A DNA stretch of 64,000 nt from a virus. The stretch covers positions 239,058-303,057 of the IMG/VR virus record IMGVR_UViG_3300027969_000039, one strand, 5' to 3'. Shown here one piece after another: positions 36,958 through 44,506 of this stretch (within the stretch, counting starts at the first letter, position 1; the number at the start of each line of letters is the position of its first letter). Under the pieces are notes generated by a model that saw nothing but the letters and a program-made list of their open reading frames with translations, did no database searches and was not told where the DNA came from. The translations under genes were made by a program, and so were the position numbers.

Positions 36958-37337
36958 TGGCATATTCTCAACAAGTTGTAGATCACTATGAGAACCCACG
37001 TAACGTGGGTAGTTTTAGTAAAGAAGATGAAGATGTGGGTACAGGAATGGTCGGTGCCCCAGCTTGCGGTGACGTAATGAAACTGCAAATTAAAGTAGAT
37101 AAAGAAACGGGGTTAATAACAGATGCCAAATTTAAGACATATGGGTGTGGGTCGGCAATTGCTTCTTCAAGTCTTGTCACAGAGTGGGTCAAGGGTAAAA
37201 CACTGGATGAAGCTGGAGCCCTCAAAAACTCACTCATCGCCGAACACCTCGCCCTCCCACCAGTCAAAATCCATTGTAGTATCCTCGCCGAGGACGCCAT
37301 CAAAGCCGCAGTAGCAGATTACCGTAACAGGCACTAA
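36957..37337 (+). CDS. iscU: IscU-type iron-sulphur cluster scaffold (126 aa)
   Basis: It should assemble [2Fe-2S]/[4Fe-4S] clusters for transfer to apo-enzymes. The three conserved Cys are present: C37 in PACGD, C64 in YGCGSA and C107 in KIHCS, and the N-terminus YSQQVVDHYENPRNVG is family-typical. Full-length for IscU. No cysteine desulphurase (iscS) is seen nearby, so sulphur would come from the host. Bases of about 37190-37320 are clearly GC-richer than neighbours (codons such as ctc, gcc, ccc, gag), suggesting acquisition from a bacterium. The neighbouring radical SAM enzymes would be natural clients. Confidence 0.92.
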   Translation: MAYSQQVVDHYENPRNVGSFSKEDEDVGTGMVGAPACGDVMKLQIKVDKETGLITDAKFKTYGCGSAIASSSLVTEWVKGKTLDEAGALKNSLIAEHLALPPVKIHCSILAEDAIKAAVADYRNRH

Positions 37338-37338
37338 C

Positions 37339-37635
37339 ATGAGTACAGAAGAAGATAAAATTAAGCACAGTAAACGCTTGCTTAAGGACGACAATGCCAT
37401 CACCAAACAATTGCAAATCGCTAAGGAGATGGGTCATGCAGGTCATGACAAATTCATCAAAGAACCACATCGTCTAGCAAAACATCATGCATTGGATTGT
37501 GGTAATCCAAAATGTCTGTTATGTCATAGTGAGAAAGTATTTGGTCACAAGACTATTCAAGAACAACGCTTTGACCAAGATGTAGAACATCCTAGAGGAA
37601 AACATAGTAATGGTTTGACAATAAAAGAAGATTGA
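37339..37635 (+). CDS. Conserved small phage protein with CGNPxCxxC motif (98 aa)
   Basis: A Lys/His-rich protein with HHALDCGNPKCLLCHSEKVFG near residues 50-70; the Cys pattern (C-x4-C-x2-C plus His) could bind zinc or an Fe-S cluster. The surrounding KTIQEQRFDQD completes a pattern I associate with uncharacterised T4-like phage proteins. It follows iscU after one base and is followed by a late-type promoter. Confidence 0.55.
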   Translation: MSTEEDKIKHSKRLLKDDNAITKQLQIAKEMGHAGHDKFIKEPHRLAKHHALDCGNPKCLLCHSEKVFGHKTIQEQRFDQDVEHPRGKHSNGLTIKED

Positions 37636-37648
37636 CTGTTTGTGACCA

Positions 37649-37656
37649 GATAAATA
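37649..37656 (+). promoter_or_regulatory. Putative T4-type late promoter (GATAAATA)
   Basis: A 7/8 match to TATAAATA followed by CTG, 24 bases before the rubrerythrin ATG, with the RBS taggagg between. Confidence 0.5.
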
Positions 37657-37680
37657 CTGTTAGACACACTAGGAGGATTT

Positions 37681-38142
37681 ATGTCACAAACAATGCAAAA
37701 CTTAGCCGACGCTTTTGCTGGCGAATCACAAGCACACACTAAGTATCGTTACTTTGCTAAAATTGCCCGAGAAGAAGGTAATGAAGAAATAGCAAAACAT
37801 TTTGAACACACCGCAGATCAAGAGATTCTACATGCATGGGGACATCTAGAGTTAATGATCAAGAAGCCAACTACTGAAGAATGCTTACAAATGGCAATTG
37901 ACGGGGAGACTTATGAATTTGAACATATGTATCCTGAATTCAAAGAAACGGCTGAATTTGAAGGTAATATGGTTTTTGCTAATGAAGCGAATATGCAAAT
38001 TCAAGAATCAAAAGAACATGCGGAGCAATTCAAAGCATTGCTAACCAAAGCTGAAAAACGCTTTGGTGCATTAGCTAAGATTGAAAAGCGTCATGCTGAG
38101 GCATATCAAAAACATCTAACAACATATAAGGAGGCAGTATAA
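37681..38142 (+). CDS. Rubrerythrin, diiron domain only (153 aa)
   Basis: Rubrerythrins are diiron peroxidases that reduce H2O2, with electrons passed from rubredoxin. The four-helix diiron pattern is present: GESQAHTKYRYFA with E15, QEILHAW with E48/H51, then EGNMVFANEANMQIQESKEHAEQF with a second pair of Glu plus His. The usual C-terminal rubredoxin-like domain is absent from this protein, but a separate rubredoxin gene starts at its stop codon. A strong RBS (aggagg) and a late-type octamer precede it. Likely role: protecting phage-encoded Fe-S enzymes or the host from oxidants. Confidence 0.92.
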   Translation: MSQTMQNLADAFAGESQAHTKYRYFAKIAREEGNEEIAKHFEHTADQEILHAWGHLELMIKKPTTEECLQMAIDGETYEFEHMYPEFKETAEFEGNMVFANEANMQIQESKEHAEQFKALLTKAEKRFGALAKIEKRHAEAYQKHLTTYKEAV

Positions 38143-38270
38143 TGGAACATATATGCGTAGTATGCGGCCATGTCCACGATGAAACAATTGAAGGTAAATG
38201 GGAACAACTTCCTGACGACCATGTTTGCCCTGAGTGCGGATGCGGCAAAGAAGATTATGAATTGCTATAA
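38142..38270 (+). CDS. Rubredoxin-like electron carrier (42 aa)
   Basis: The start overlaps the rubrerythrin stop by one base (TAATG), with RBS aaggagg upstream. The sequence has ICVVCGHVHD (C5, C8), then W..LPDDHVCPECGCGK (C29, C32), the rubredoxin Fe(Cys)4 pattern with its LPDD segment. At 42 residues it is shorter than free rubredoxins (about 52) and matches the size of the C-terminal rubredoxin-like domain of rubrerythrin, so it is best read as that domain made as a separate protein. The next gene begins directly after its stop. Confidence 0.88.
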   Translation: MEHICVVCGHVHDETIEGKWEQLPDDHVCPECGCGKEDYELL

Positions 38271-38486
38271 GTGATAGAAACCCATAAAAGAACTATACTT
38301 AGAATGATCACCTATCGCTTAACTGCATGGGTGTTTACCATAGTATGGACATATTTGTTTACTGGGAATTTAAGTAGTGCAGCTGGATTTGCTACTGCTT
38401 TACACATTTTATTAAGCATCGACTATTACATACATGAACGTATATGGTTAAAAATAAAATGGGGAATAAGTGATGACAAAACTTAA
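38271..38486 (+). CDS. DUF2061-like small membrane protein (71 aa)
   Basis: The start is GTG 38271, adjacent to the rubredoxin stop. The pattern ETHKRTILRMITYRLTAWVFTIVWTYLFTG then YYIHERIWLKIKWG matches the DUF2061 family, with two predicted membrane segments (about residues 13-32 and 36-52) and the conserved HERIW end. The function of the family is unknown. It overlaps the next gene by 14 bases. Confidence 0.75.
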   Translation: MIETHKRTILRMITYRLTAWVFTIVWTYLFTGNLSSAAGFATALHILLSIDYYIHERIWLKIKWGISDDKT

Positions 38487-39138
38487 AATTCTTATAACAG
38501 GTAACCCTGACAAAGATATATCAAAAGAAATTGTCAATATTTATCCAGAAGCACATACTGTTTCAAGATCAGATAATTCAACATATCAAATGGATTTAAC
38601 TATTGATACTAATGTTTTTGAATTAGCTAAAATAAGCAAAGACTATGATATAGTAATCAATTCTGCTTTGATACCAAATTTTGGGCAAACACGCATATTG
38701 CAAGCAGTATGGACCGAATGGAAAGTAGAAAAACATCAAGGGCATATAATTAGTTTTGGTTCAGCAGTTGATTATTTTTATAGACCAGACAATAGATTAT
38801 ATCCTATTGAAAAACGTGCGCTTAGAGATTTAAATAGGTCTTTGTCCAAACATGTTACTTGGTACAATTCAAAAATAAAATGTACATATTTTAGCTTTGG
38901 TGGAGTATCAACAGAAAAAACACTCAATCAATGGGGACATTTTTCACACTTTGATACGGTCGAGATTGCAAATTATACTAAATGGATAATTGAATCTCCT
39001 TCAACTGCTAATATAGATGAATTGCATATAACACCTATTCAAACTGCAACGAAAGAAGAATTAAAAAAACTAAATAAGAACAATCCTATCAAATGGGATT
39101 CCGGTGACACCCGTTCTTTTCTTATATCAGCCGAATAA
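38473..39138 (+). CDS. SDR-like NAD(P)-binding protein (221 aa)
   Basis: The start chosen is ATG 38473, with ggggaa at RBS distance; a GTG one codon earlier is possible. The N-terminus KLKILITGNPDKDISKEIV looks like the first Rossmann strand and loop, IVINSALIPNFGQ fits the SDR NNA region, and HIISFGSAVDYFYRPDNRLYPIEKRAL could supply Ser and a Tyr-x3-Lys (YPIEK) pair. The glycine-rich loop is degenerate, so activity is uncertain. It lies among redox and lipid genes of the auxiliary region. Confidence 0.5.
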   Translation: MTKLKILITGNPDKDISKEIVNIYPEAHTVSRSDNSTYQMDLTIDTNVFELAKISKDYDIVINSALIPNFGQTRILQAVWTEWKVEKHQGHIISFGSAVDYFYRPDNRLYPIEKRALRDLNRSLSKHVTWYNSKIKCTYFSFGGVSTEKTLNQWGHFSHFDTVEIANYTKWIIESPSTANIDELHITPIQTATKEELKKLNKNNPIKWDSGDTRSFLISAE

Positions 39139-39139
39139 T

Positions 39140-39865
39140 ATGAAAAATCTTTGGAAGAAAAAAATTATAGATTTAGCAGCAATGCAACTTGATTTTCCTG
39201 TGACGGATGAAGATATCTTGATTATGGCTAAGGAAATAGATAATATCCCTGACAAATACTGGTATTGGTGTACATTCAGGGAGTCTTATCTACTATGTCT
39301 ATATGGCAACGAAGATGTAAATAATAAAAAAGATATGTATTGGTTGTCATTTGCTAACAATTGCACAAAGATAAAAGAGTTATGTAATAATTTTATTTTT
39401 CCAATGACAGATATTAGACCTAGAATAATTATTATTAGAACAATGCCTGGGATGAAGATGAGGTTGCACACAGATTGTTATGCAGATCAAATGGAAAAAT
39501 TAGAACCAAAACTTAGACTAGTACTTAAAGGTAGAAACAACACCTTGTATTATGTCAACGATAAAAAAGAACAGATACACATTCCTAATTCTTGGAGAGG
39601 ATACTTAATGTCCGGTGCTGCACTACATGGCATGGACAATGAAACTGAAGAAAAATATACATTATGTTGGGGTGATCCATGGACCGGTGATGAATTAAAT
39701 AATGATAAATTTTTTGAGTATATAACATCACAATATACCAAATATAGCAGTGATGCTATTCGTGTATCATCTTTAGGTAAAGTTGATCATGCTATCGGAA
39801 TAAAAGACCCTAACAAAGAAAAAATATATAGCTGGGATGATTGGCATGAACGTAAAAATAGTTGA
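39140..39865 (+). CDS. Asp/Asn beta-hydroxylase-like 2OG-Fe(II) oxygenase (241 aa)
   Basis: The start is ATG 39140, one base past the preceding stop. The C-terminal half has the double-stranded beta-helix pattern: RIIIIRTMPGMKMRLHTD with iron ligands H110 and D112, LRLVLKGRN, and LMSGAALHGMDN with the third ligand H163. This arrangement fits the aspartyl/asparaginyl hydroxylase-like group. I did not find the usual basic 2OG-binding residue with certainty (KYTLCW is in its place). The substrate is unknown. It overlaps the next gene by 20 bases. Confidence 0.6.
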   Translation: MKNLWKKKIIDLAAMQLDFPVTDEDILIMAKEIDNIPDKYWYWCTFRESYLLCLYGNEDVNNKKDMYWLSFANNCTKIKELCNNFIFPMTDIRPRIIIIRTMPGMKMRLHTDCYADQMEKLEPKLRLVLKGRNNTLYYVNDKKEQIHIPNSWRGYLMSGAALHGMDNETEEKYTLCWGDPWTGDELNNDKFFEYITSQYTKYSSDAIRVSSLGKVDHAIGIKDPNKEKIYSWDDWHERKNS

Positions 39866-40469
39866 TGCAAATAGTATAGATGTTTATAACTTTAGAAAAG
39901 AAATTATCTGCGTAGATGAAAAATCAATTGAAGATTATCTAACAGACGATATCAAATACAATAAAAATATACCTGAAGAAGTTTGGAAATTTAGCAAACT
40001 TAAATGGGAATCTCTTGGGTTTGATGCATTATATGCAGTATATGTAAATGACGAGATTGCTGCCATTAGTGGCGCAAAGTTATACGGAAGATTTCTTAGG
40101 GTCGGAATGATGTATTATGTTCTTAAAAGGTTTAGAAAATCCGTTAGGAGTACATTATGGGCTAATGATGGAATGTTAACAACGGCTGTTAATGATTTTG
40201 CTAAACAAATAGATTACAGTTTTGTTTCTATATATGCACATAATACACGATTAGAAGCATGGTGCCGCGCTTTAATTCGCGGGAAACGGTACGGTCAGAT
40301 AGGAAACGGGACAGAGCATATTGATTTACTTAAAAGTTATACGATGGATAACGATCTAATCATGTTTAATAATGTTCCTCAGTATATTTTGTATAGAAAA
40401 GAAACAACAAATGACATTGATCCTGATATATTCTTAGAAAAGTTATCAACGCTAATAAATACAACATGA
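39846..40469 (+). CDS. Unknown protein, possibly GNAT-like (207 aa)
   Basis: ATG 39846 is preferred; ATG 39837 three codons earlier is an alternative. The middle part (DALYAVYVNDEIAAISGAKLYG, then MMYYVLKRFRKS, FVSIYAHNTRLEAWCRAL) has the strand-helix order of GNAT acyltransferases, with the acyl-CoA loop region weakly defined. The N-terminus MNVKIVDANSIDVYNF resembles that of the TauD-like protein at 41256 (MKYKILDANAVEVYDV). It overlaps the desaturase start by 4 bases. Function not established. Confidence 0.45.
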   Translation: MNVKIVDANSIDVYNFRKEIICVDEKSIEDYLTDDIKYNKNIPEEVWKFSKLKWESLGFDALYAVYVNDEIAAISGAKLYGRFLRVGMMYYVLKRFRKSVRSTLWANDGMLTTAVNDFAKQIDYSFVSIYAHNTRLEAWCRALIRGKRYGQIGNGTEHIDLLKSYTMDNDLIMFNNVPQYILYRKETTNDIDPDIFLEKLSTLINTT

Positions 40470-41266
40470 AACAACTATTCACCCCTACTCACACTAAAGT
40501 TAAAAATTTACAATGGGCATTGCACCTATTCATCATTCCTGCTATCTATTTTGGAGACATGTATTATTGGTTAACTACCTTAATAGTATTTTGGTTGATG
40601 CATGGATTAGGTTCAGGTATAGGCGCACATAGATTCTATACACACAAGACTTTTACTACTAGTAAAGTGTGGGAAATAATAATGTCATTTTGTTTTACTG
40701 TCAGTTGCACAGGTTCGACTGTTGGATATACTTTGATGCATCTCAAACATCATGGATTTAGCGATCAAGATAAAGATCCGCATAATCCAGAACCTAACTT
40801 TTGGAAAACATGGTGGGGAATTTATGATGAGACTAAGTTAGTATTTGGTCCCAAAGTGTATGCTAGATTGATGTCTAATCCAATAATGAATTTTTTCCAT
40901 AGGAACTATTTCCTTATAATCATATCATATGTATTATTATTAGCATTGATAAATCCCATGCTGATTATTTTTGCTTTTGCTATTCCCGCTGTAATGCAAT
41001 TTCAAACTAATGCGATTTTGATAGCACTAGTACATTCCCCAAAGAGCAAATTTGTCGGAGGATATCGTAACTTTGAAACTACTGACCGTTCAGTTAATAT
41101 ATGGTGGTTAAAGCCGTTATTGCTTGGAGAAGAATTGCACAACAATCATCACGGGATGCCAAGTAGTATAACAATGAATTCAGGTAGAGGATGGAAAGAC
41201 TTTGATCCATTGTACTATGTAATCAAGTATGTTATTTGCGGAAAGGAAACTGTTCGTGAAGTATAA
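40466..41266 (+). CDS. Fatty acid desaturase, acyl-CoA delta-9 type (266 aa)
   Basis: A membrane di-iron enzyme that introduces a double bond into acyl chains. All three histidine boxes are present: HRFYTH (H55, H60), HLKHH (H92, H95, H96) and HNNHH (H225, H228, H229). Hydrophobic segments at about 16-48, 71-90 and 146-178 give the usual hairpin membrane topology. Shorter than many homologues but complete. It overlaps the preceding gene by 4 bases and the following one by 11. A phage copy could alter host membrane fluidity during infection or modify another lipid-like product. Confidence 0.9.
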   Translation: MKQLFTPTHTKVKNLQWALHLFIIPAIYFGDMYYWLTTLIVFWLMHGLGSGIGAHRFYTHKTFTTSKVWEIIMSFCFTVSCTGSTVGYTLMHLKHHGFSDQDKDPHNPEPNFWKTWWGIYDETKLVFGPKVYARLMSNPIMNFFHRNYFLIIISYVLLLALINPMLIIFAFAIPAVMQFQTNAILIALVHSPKSKFVGGYRNFETTDRSVNIWWLKPLLLGEELHNNHHGMPSSITMNSGRGWKDFDPLYYVIKYVICGKETVREV

Positions 41267-42092
41267 AATACTAGATGCTAATGCAGTAGAGGTCTATGAT
41301 GTTGACTATAAGAATTTATCTACGGATGAAGTTAATCAGATAGCAGAGTTGTATTTCAAACATCTTGTTGTGATAGCCAGGGATCAACACTTATCTCCAG
41401 AAGATATGATCAAGGTAGCAAATCAGTTTGGCGTTCCTGAATATTTTGATCCAGAAACACAACGACAAAGAGCCGCTGAGAATGTCAATGGAGTACAAAG
41501 AGTTTGCAAAGGATTCAATGACGATGGTACTCCTAAAGGATTGTTTGGGCATGATGAAGAATTGAATTGGCATGCTAATCGACCATCAGCAGAGAACGAA
41601 CGCAAACCTATCATATTCCTAGTAGCAGCACATGATACTAAAGGATCAAAGATAAGCTGGGCCAATATGGCATTAGCCTACGATGATCTAGACCAATCGA
41701 CTAAAGATTTCTTAGAAGATAAGAAAGGTATATATGGATTTGAGCCGGACACATATACTAAGTCATTCAACATATGGAAACCACATCGCAATAAAGATGG
41801 ACAGAATTTTATCAGAACGAATCCAGTAGGGATAAAAGGAATGTTTTTTCCTTATTATCAATTTTTTGGATTTAAAGATGTTGATGAGAAAACTAATCAA
41901 TATTATAAAGAACTTCTATTCAATCATTCTTATCAAGACAAATATTGCTATCACCATGAGTATGAAGATGGCGATGTTATATTTGGAGATCAGTGGTTAA
42001 CTGTTCACAAACGATGGGCTTGTGAATTAGGTAATAGAATGATCTATAGAGTTTCTATGGATTGGTCTAAATGTCTAACTATCTCATTGTAG
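41256..42092 (+). CDS. TauD/TfdA-family 2OG oxygenase homologue with HxN motif (278 aa)
   Basis: The start chosen is GTG 41256 (ggaaag upstream), inside the end of the desaturase gene; an ATG at 41229 would overlap more. The TauD pattern is clear: VIARDQHLSPEDMIKVANQFG at the start, LNWHANRP in place of the metal motif W-H-x-D, GSKISWANMALAY, the distal ligand H251 in TVHKRW and Arg 265 in NRMIYRVSMDW. H106 is kept but the carboxylate ligand is replaced by N108. The substrate is unknown. Its 3' end overlaps the convergent minus-strand gene by 49 bases. Confidence 0.75.
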   Translation: MKYKILDANAVEVYDVDYKNLSTDEVNQIAELYFKHLVVIARDQHLSPEDMIKVANQFGVPEYFDPETQRQRAAENVNGVQRVCKGFNDDGTPKGLFGHDEELNWHANRPSAENERKPIIFLVAAHDTKGSKISWANMALAYDDLDQSTKDFLEDKKGIYGFEPDTYTKSFNIWKPHRNKDGQNFIRTNPVGIKGMFFPYYQFFGFKDVDEKTNQYYKELLFNHSYQDKYCYHHEYEDGDVIFGDQWLTVHKRWACELGNRMIYRVSMDWSKCLTISL

Positions 42093-42799
42093 TAGGTATT
42101 TAAAATAGTATTACAGTACTCAATTTTTTCTATTCTGAATGAGTCACCTATCATACTTTGTAGAAAATCGATAATATCTACAAATCTTCTATCAACTAGC
42201 ATAGTACATAAATCTATTGAATTTTGTGTAGGTTTGGTATTAAATTTATTTAACACCAATTTATTACTGTTTTCTTCTGTCCCGGGGTAACATGCGACAT
42301 TTCTATCAAATTGATATTTCAACCCTCTTTCAGTCGTTGGAATAATAGATAGTTGTTTTATATTATATCCTAAACTAATCATTTCATCGTACGGTATAAT
42401 ATTGCTCCAGGTATGCATACCATATATCAATCTCATATCTTTTATATCAACATCATTATTACTATAAAACTTAATATCATTTGTTTGATGTTTCCATTTT
42501 TGCTGTTGAGCAATCAAATGAGTTGCTAAATTTTCAAAAAAATAAACATAATCAATAGTAGATGAAGGGTCACACTTGTCTAAAAACCAATTCACTATTC
42601 TTTTTGGAATTAATATATCGTAATCAATTTCTCTTGAAGCTGCATTCTGATTTATTGTTGTAGCGGATAATATTCTTGAATTCTCATAGTGTAATTTACT
42701 ATCTAGTTCAGCCCATAATCTTAATAACAGCTGGCCAGATGAACCAGGCATATAATCTATTAAAATTAATTCATTGTTTTCTAGTATTGAAAATTTCAT
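42044..42799 (-). CDS. Unknown protein with GSSG-type glycine-rich N-terminal motif (251 aa)
   Basis: The N-terminus has LILIDYMPGSSGQLLLRLW, a hydrophobic strand followed by a Gly/Ser loop and helix, placed like the phosphosulphate loop of sulphotransferase-type proteins. The protein at 46241 has the same plan (YYLMYGGGAGGEFLTNL). The rest has no motif I recognise; it is Ile/Asn-rich and soluble. It is the last gene of the long minus-strand block and overlaps the convergent TauD-like gene by 49 bases, so there is no space for a separate terminator. Confidence 0.5.
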   Translation of the reverse strand: MKFSILENNELILIDYMPGSSGQLLLRLWAELDSKLHYENSRILSATTINQNAASREIDYDILIPKRIVNWFLDKCDPSSTIDYVYFFENLATHLIAQQQKWKHQTNDIKFYSNNDVDIKDMRLIYGMHTWSNIIPYDEMISLGYNIKQLSIIPTTERGLKYQFDRNVACYPGTEENSNKLVLNKFNTKPTQNSIDLCTMLVDRRFVDIIDFLQSMIGDSFRIEKIEYCNTILNTYYNEIVRHLDQSIETL

Positions 42800-42800
42800 G

Positions 42801-43370
42801 TCACACTAAATCAAGTAGAATATTATTTAGATTAGGATCTATTTTTGACACCCAAGTGTTTATTGAATAAATTTCTAGTTCTCTTTTATCTTCACCTCTT
42901 TCAATAGAATATTTAAAATCAAACACTTTTATTTTACCATTCTTATGTGTCATATTGGCCATTGCATTATTAATTTTGTAAATATTATTTTCTTTGAAGA
43001 ACTTAAAAATTTCAACTATTTGTTCTGATGCGTCAGGTATAATGTGATTTAATCTAGTACTTTCATGCTCGTACCAAGTCAACAAATCTGGATTTGTCCA
43101 CTCTTGTATTAAATAAAAACCCGGCTCGTCTTTTAATTCACCATGCTCGTATAATTCAATTACCATATCAGATTTTAATTTAGTTGACCAATGTATTTCA
43201 GTATTAAAAAGTGAGGTTATTCTTTCCATAGATGTCTCAAACGGTTTTTTGCCGGTTATAGTAATACTATCTGGTTTATAAAATTTTTTACAAAGACCTG
43301 CATCCTTGTCTACCCAAACTTCAGCGGCCGACCCGCGGGACCCATTATCTTTTTGAAATAATTTAAACAT
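42801..43370 (-). CDS. Protein-kinase-like fold with altered catalytic loop (189 aa)
   Basis: The order of elements resembles small kinase-like proteins: EVWVDKDAGLCKKFYKP (nucleotide lobe with Lys), VIELYEHGELKDEPGFYLIQEW (hinge), a helix IVEIFKFFKENN, then KINNAMANMTHKNGKIKVFDFKYS. In the last segment the usual HxDxxxxN catalytic loop reads with Asn in place of Asp, while the metal-binding DF motif is kept. It may be an inactive or atypical kinase acting on a sugar or other small molecule. It lies between an oxygenase and the last gene of the block. Confidence 0.4.
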   Translation of the reverse strand: MFKLFQKDNGSRGSAAEVWVDKDAGLCKKFYKPDSITITGKKPFETSMERITSLFNTEIHWSTKLKSDMVIELYEHGELKDEPGFYLIQEWTNPDLLTWYEHESTRLNHIIPDASEQIVEIFKFFKENNIYKINNAMANMTHKNGKIKVFDFKYSIERGEDKRELEIYSINTWVSKIDPNLNNILLDLV

Positions 43371-43379
43371 TTAATCTAA

Positions 43380-43961
43380 TCAACGATTACTTAATATTAC
43401 TGCTACTAAATGAACTCTTGAACCTTTACTCCCATTAAATGCGGTATGTCTTTTTGTAGTATCTGCTATATGCCATTTGTTTAATGGTAAAGTCATAACT
43501 TCATCTTCTATTACTAAAAAACATCCTTCTTGTGATACAATTGGATAATGTAACCTAGGAGTATCATCAACATGCCAACTCAAACATGTTTTTGGTTTCA
43601 AATTCATCAATCTGATCCTACCTAATATATATCTTTCATTTAACATATTAAAAACTGTTTCAAAAGTTGTTCCTTTAAATTGACTGCACATGACCGTAAA
43701 GTCAGATTCATTTAACTGTTCTGTTTTTATAAAAAGATTACTAATATTATCAATACCGTTAACTGAATCTATTTTAGAATTATTCCAATCAAACATTAAA
43801 CTTCCTGCACCTTTGTGAAAATCATGTTCAAAATTTGGTATAGAATTTAAACAAATTTGATTTTGTTCTCCCCAGCTTAACACCTTTGAACTTATTAATT
43901 GATCAAGTTCTATGGATAGTGTTTCGAATGTTGGTAAATTTACTTCAGTAAAATATTTCAT
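43380..43961 (-). CDS. Asp/Asn beta-hydroxylase-like 2OG-Fe(II) oxygenase (193 aa)
   Basis: The C-terminal half carries the complete motif set: RIRLMNLKPKTCLSWHVD with ligands H130 and D132, then RLHYP (136-140), KWHIADTTKRHTAFN with ligand H172, and Arg 182 in GSRVHLVAVI to bind 2-oxoglutarate. This pattern is that of the aspartyl/asparaginyl beta-hydroxylase family. It hydroxylates an unknown substrate, perhaps a product of the upstream radical SAM enzymes (inference from the operon). Confidence 0.8.
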   Translation of the reverse strand: MKYFTEVNLPTFETLSIELDQLISSKVLSWGEQNQICLNSIPNFEHDFHKGAGSLMFDWNNSKIDSVNGIDNISNLFIKTEQLNESDFTVMCSQFKGTTFETVFNMLNERYILGRIRLMNLKPKTCLSWHVDDTPRLHYPIVSQEGCFLVIEDEVMTLPLNKWHIADTTKRHTAFNGSKGSRVHLVAVILSNR

Positions 43962-43981
43962 TTGATATTATATTAATAATG

Positions 43982-44506
43982 TTATGGTCTAATTAAGCAT
44001 TCAGTAACTCTATATTTAATTCCCCAATTAATCTGTTCTATTATATATTTTGCAGCATCGCTAACTTCTATATATGATTCAGGGTTACAATCTCTTAATA
44101 CCCGTTGAGTACCTACCCAGCCAAATTTAATATTAATTACTTTGCATGGATCGTCTAAATGACTTAATTGCTCAGAGGCTTTGTCTAATGCAATTTTGTG
44201 TGCTGTATACATGTGGGGAAAATTTTTGATTCCGCAAGTAGTGGATGAACCTATATTAACTATTATTTTGTTGGAACCTTGCCAAACTTTAAATAACTCG
44301 TATAACAAAGTTACCTGATTAAAATCAGCGTATGCATTATTGATGAATACATCACACTCAATAGACTGTAATATTATAGATTCTCTGTTTTCTTTAACTG
44401 TAATATCATATCCATTACTCTTAGAGAACCCTATATAATTTGATTCTAATAAATTAGTCAATGCTAATCCTATCCCTTGAGTATGACCTGTAATTGCGTA
44501 CTTCAT
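43982..44506 (-). CDS. Short-chain dehydrogenase/reductase (174 aa)
   Basis: ATG 44506 overlaps the stop of the PP-loop gene (ATGA) and directly precedes the Rossmann start KYAITGHTQGIG (Gly loop 6-13). Other SDR signatures are NNAY at 56-59, NIGSS with catalytic Ser about 87, and YTAHK with Tyr 100/Lys 104. At 174 aa it is short for the family (about 250). It should catalyse an NAD(P)-dependent oxidation or reduction, possibly of a sugar or nucleoside intermediate. Confidence 0.85.
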   Translation of the reverse strand: MKYAITGHTQGIGLALTNLLESNYIGFSKSNGYDITVKENRESIILQSIECDVFINNAYADFNQVTLLYELFKVWQGSNKIIVNIGSSTTCGIKNFPHMYTAHKIALDKASEQLSHLDDPCKVINIKFGWVGTQRVLRDCNPESYIEVSDAAKYIIEQINWGIKYRVTECLIRP

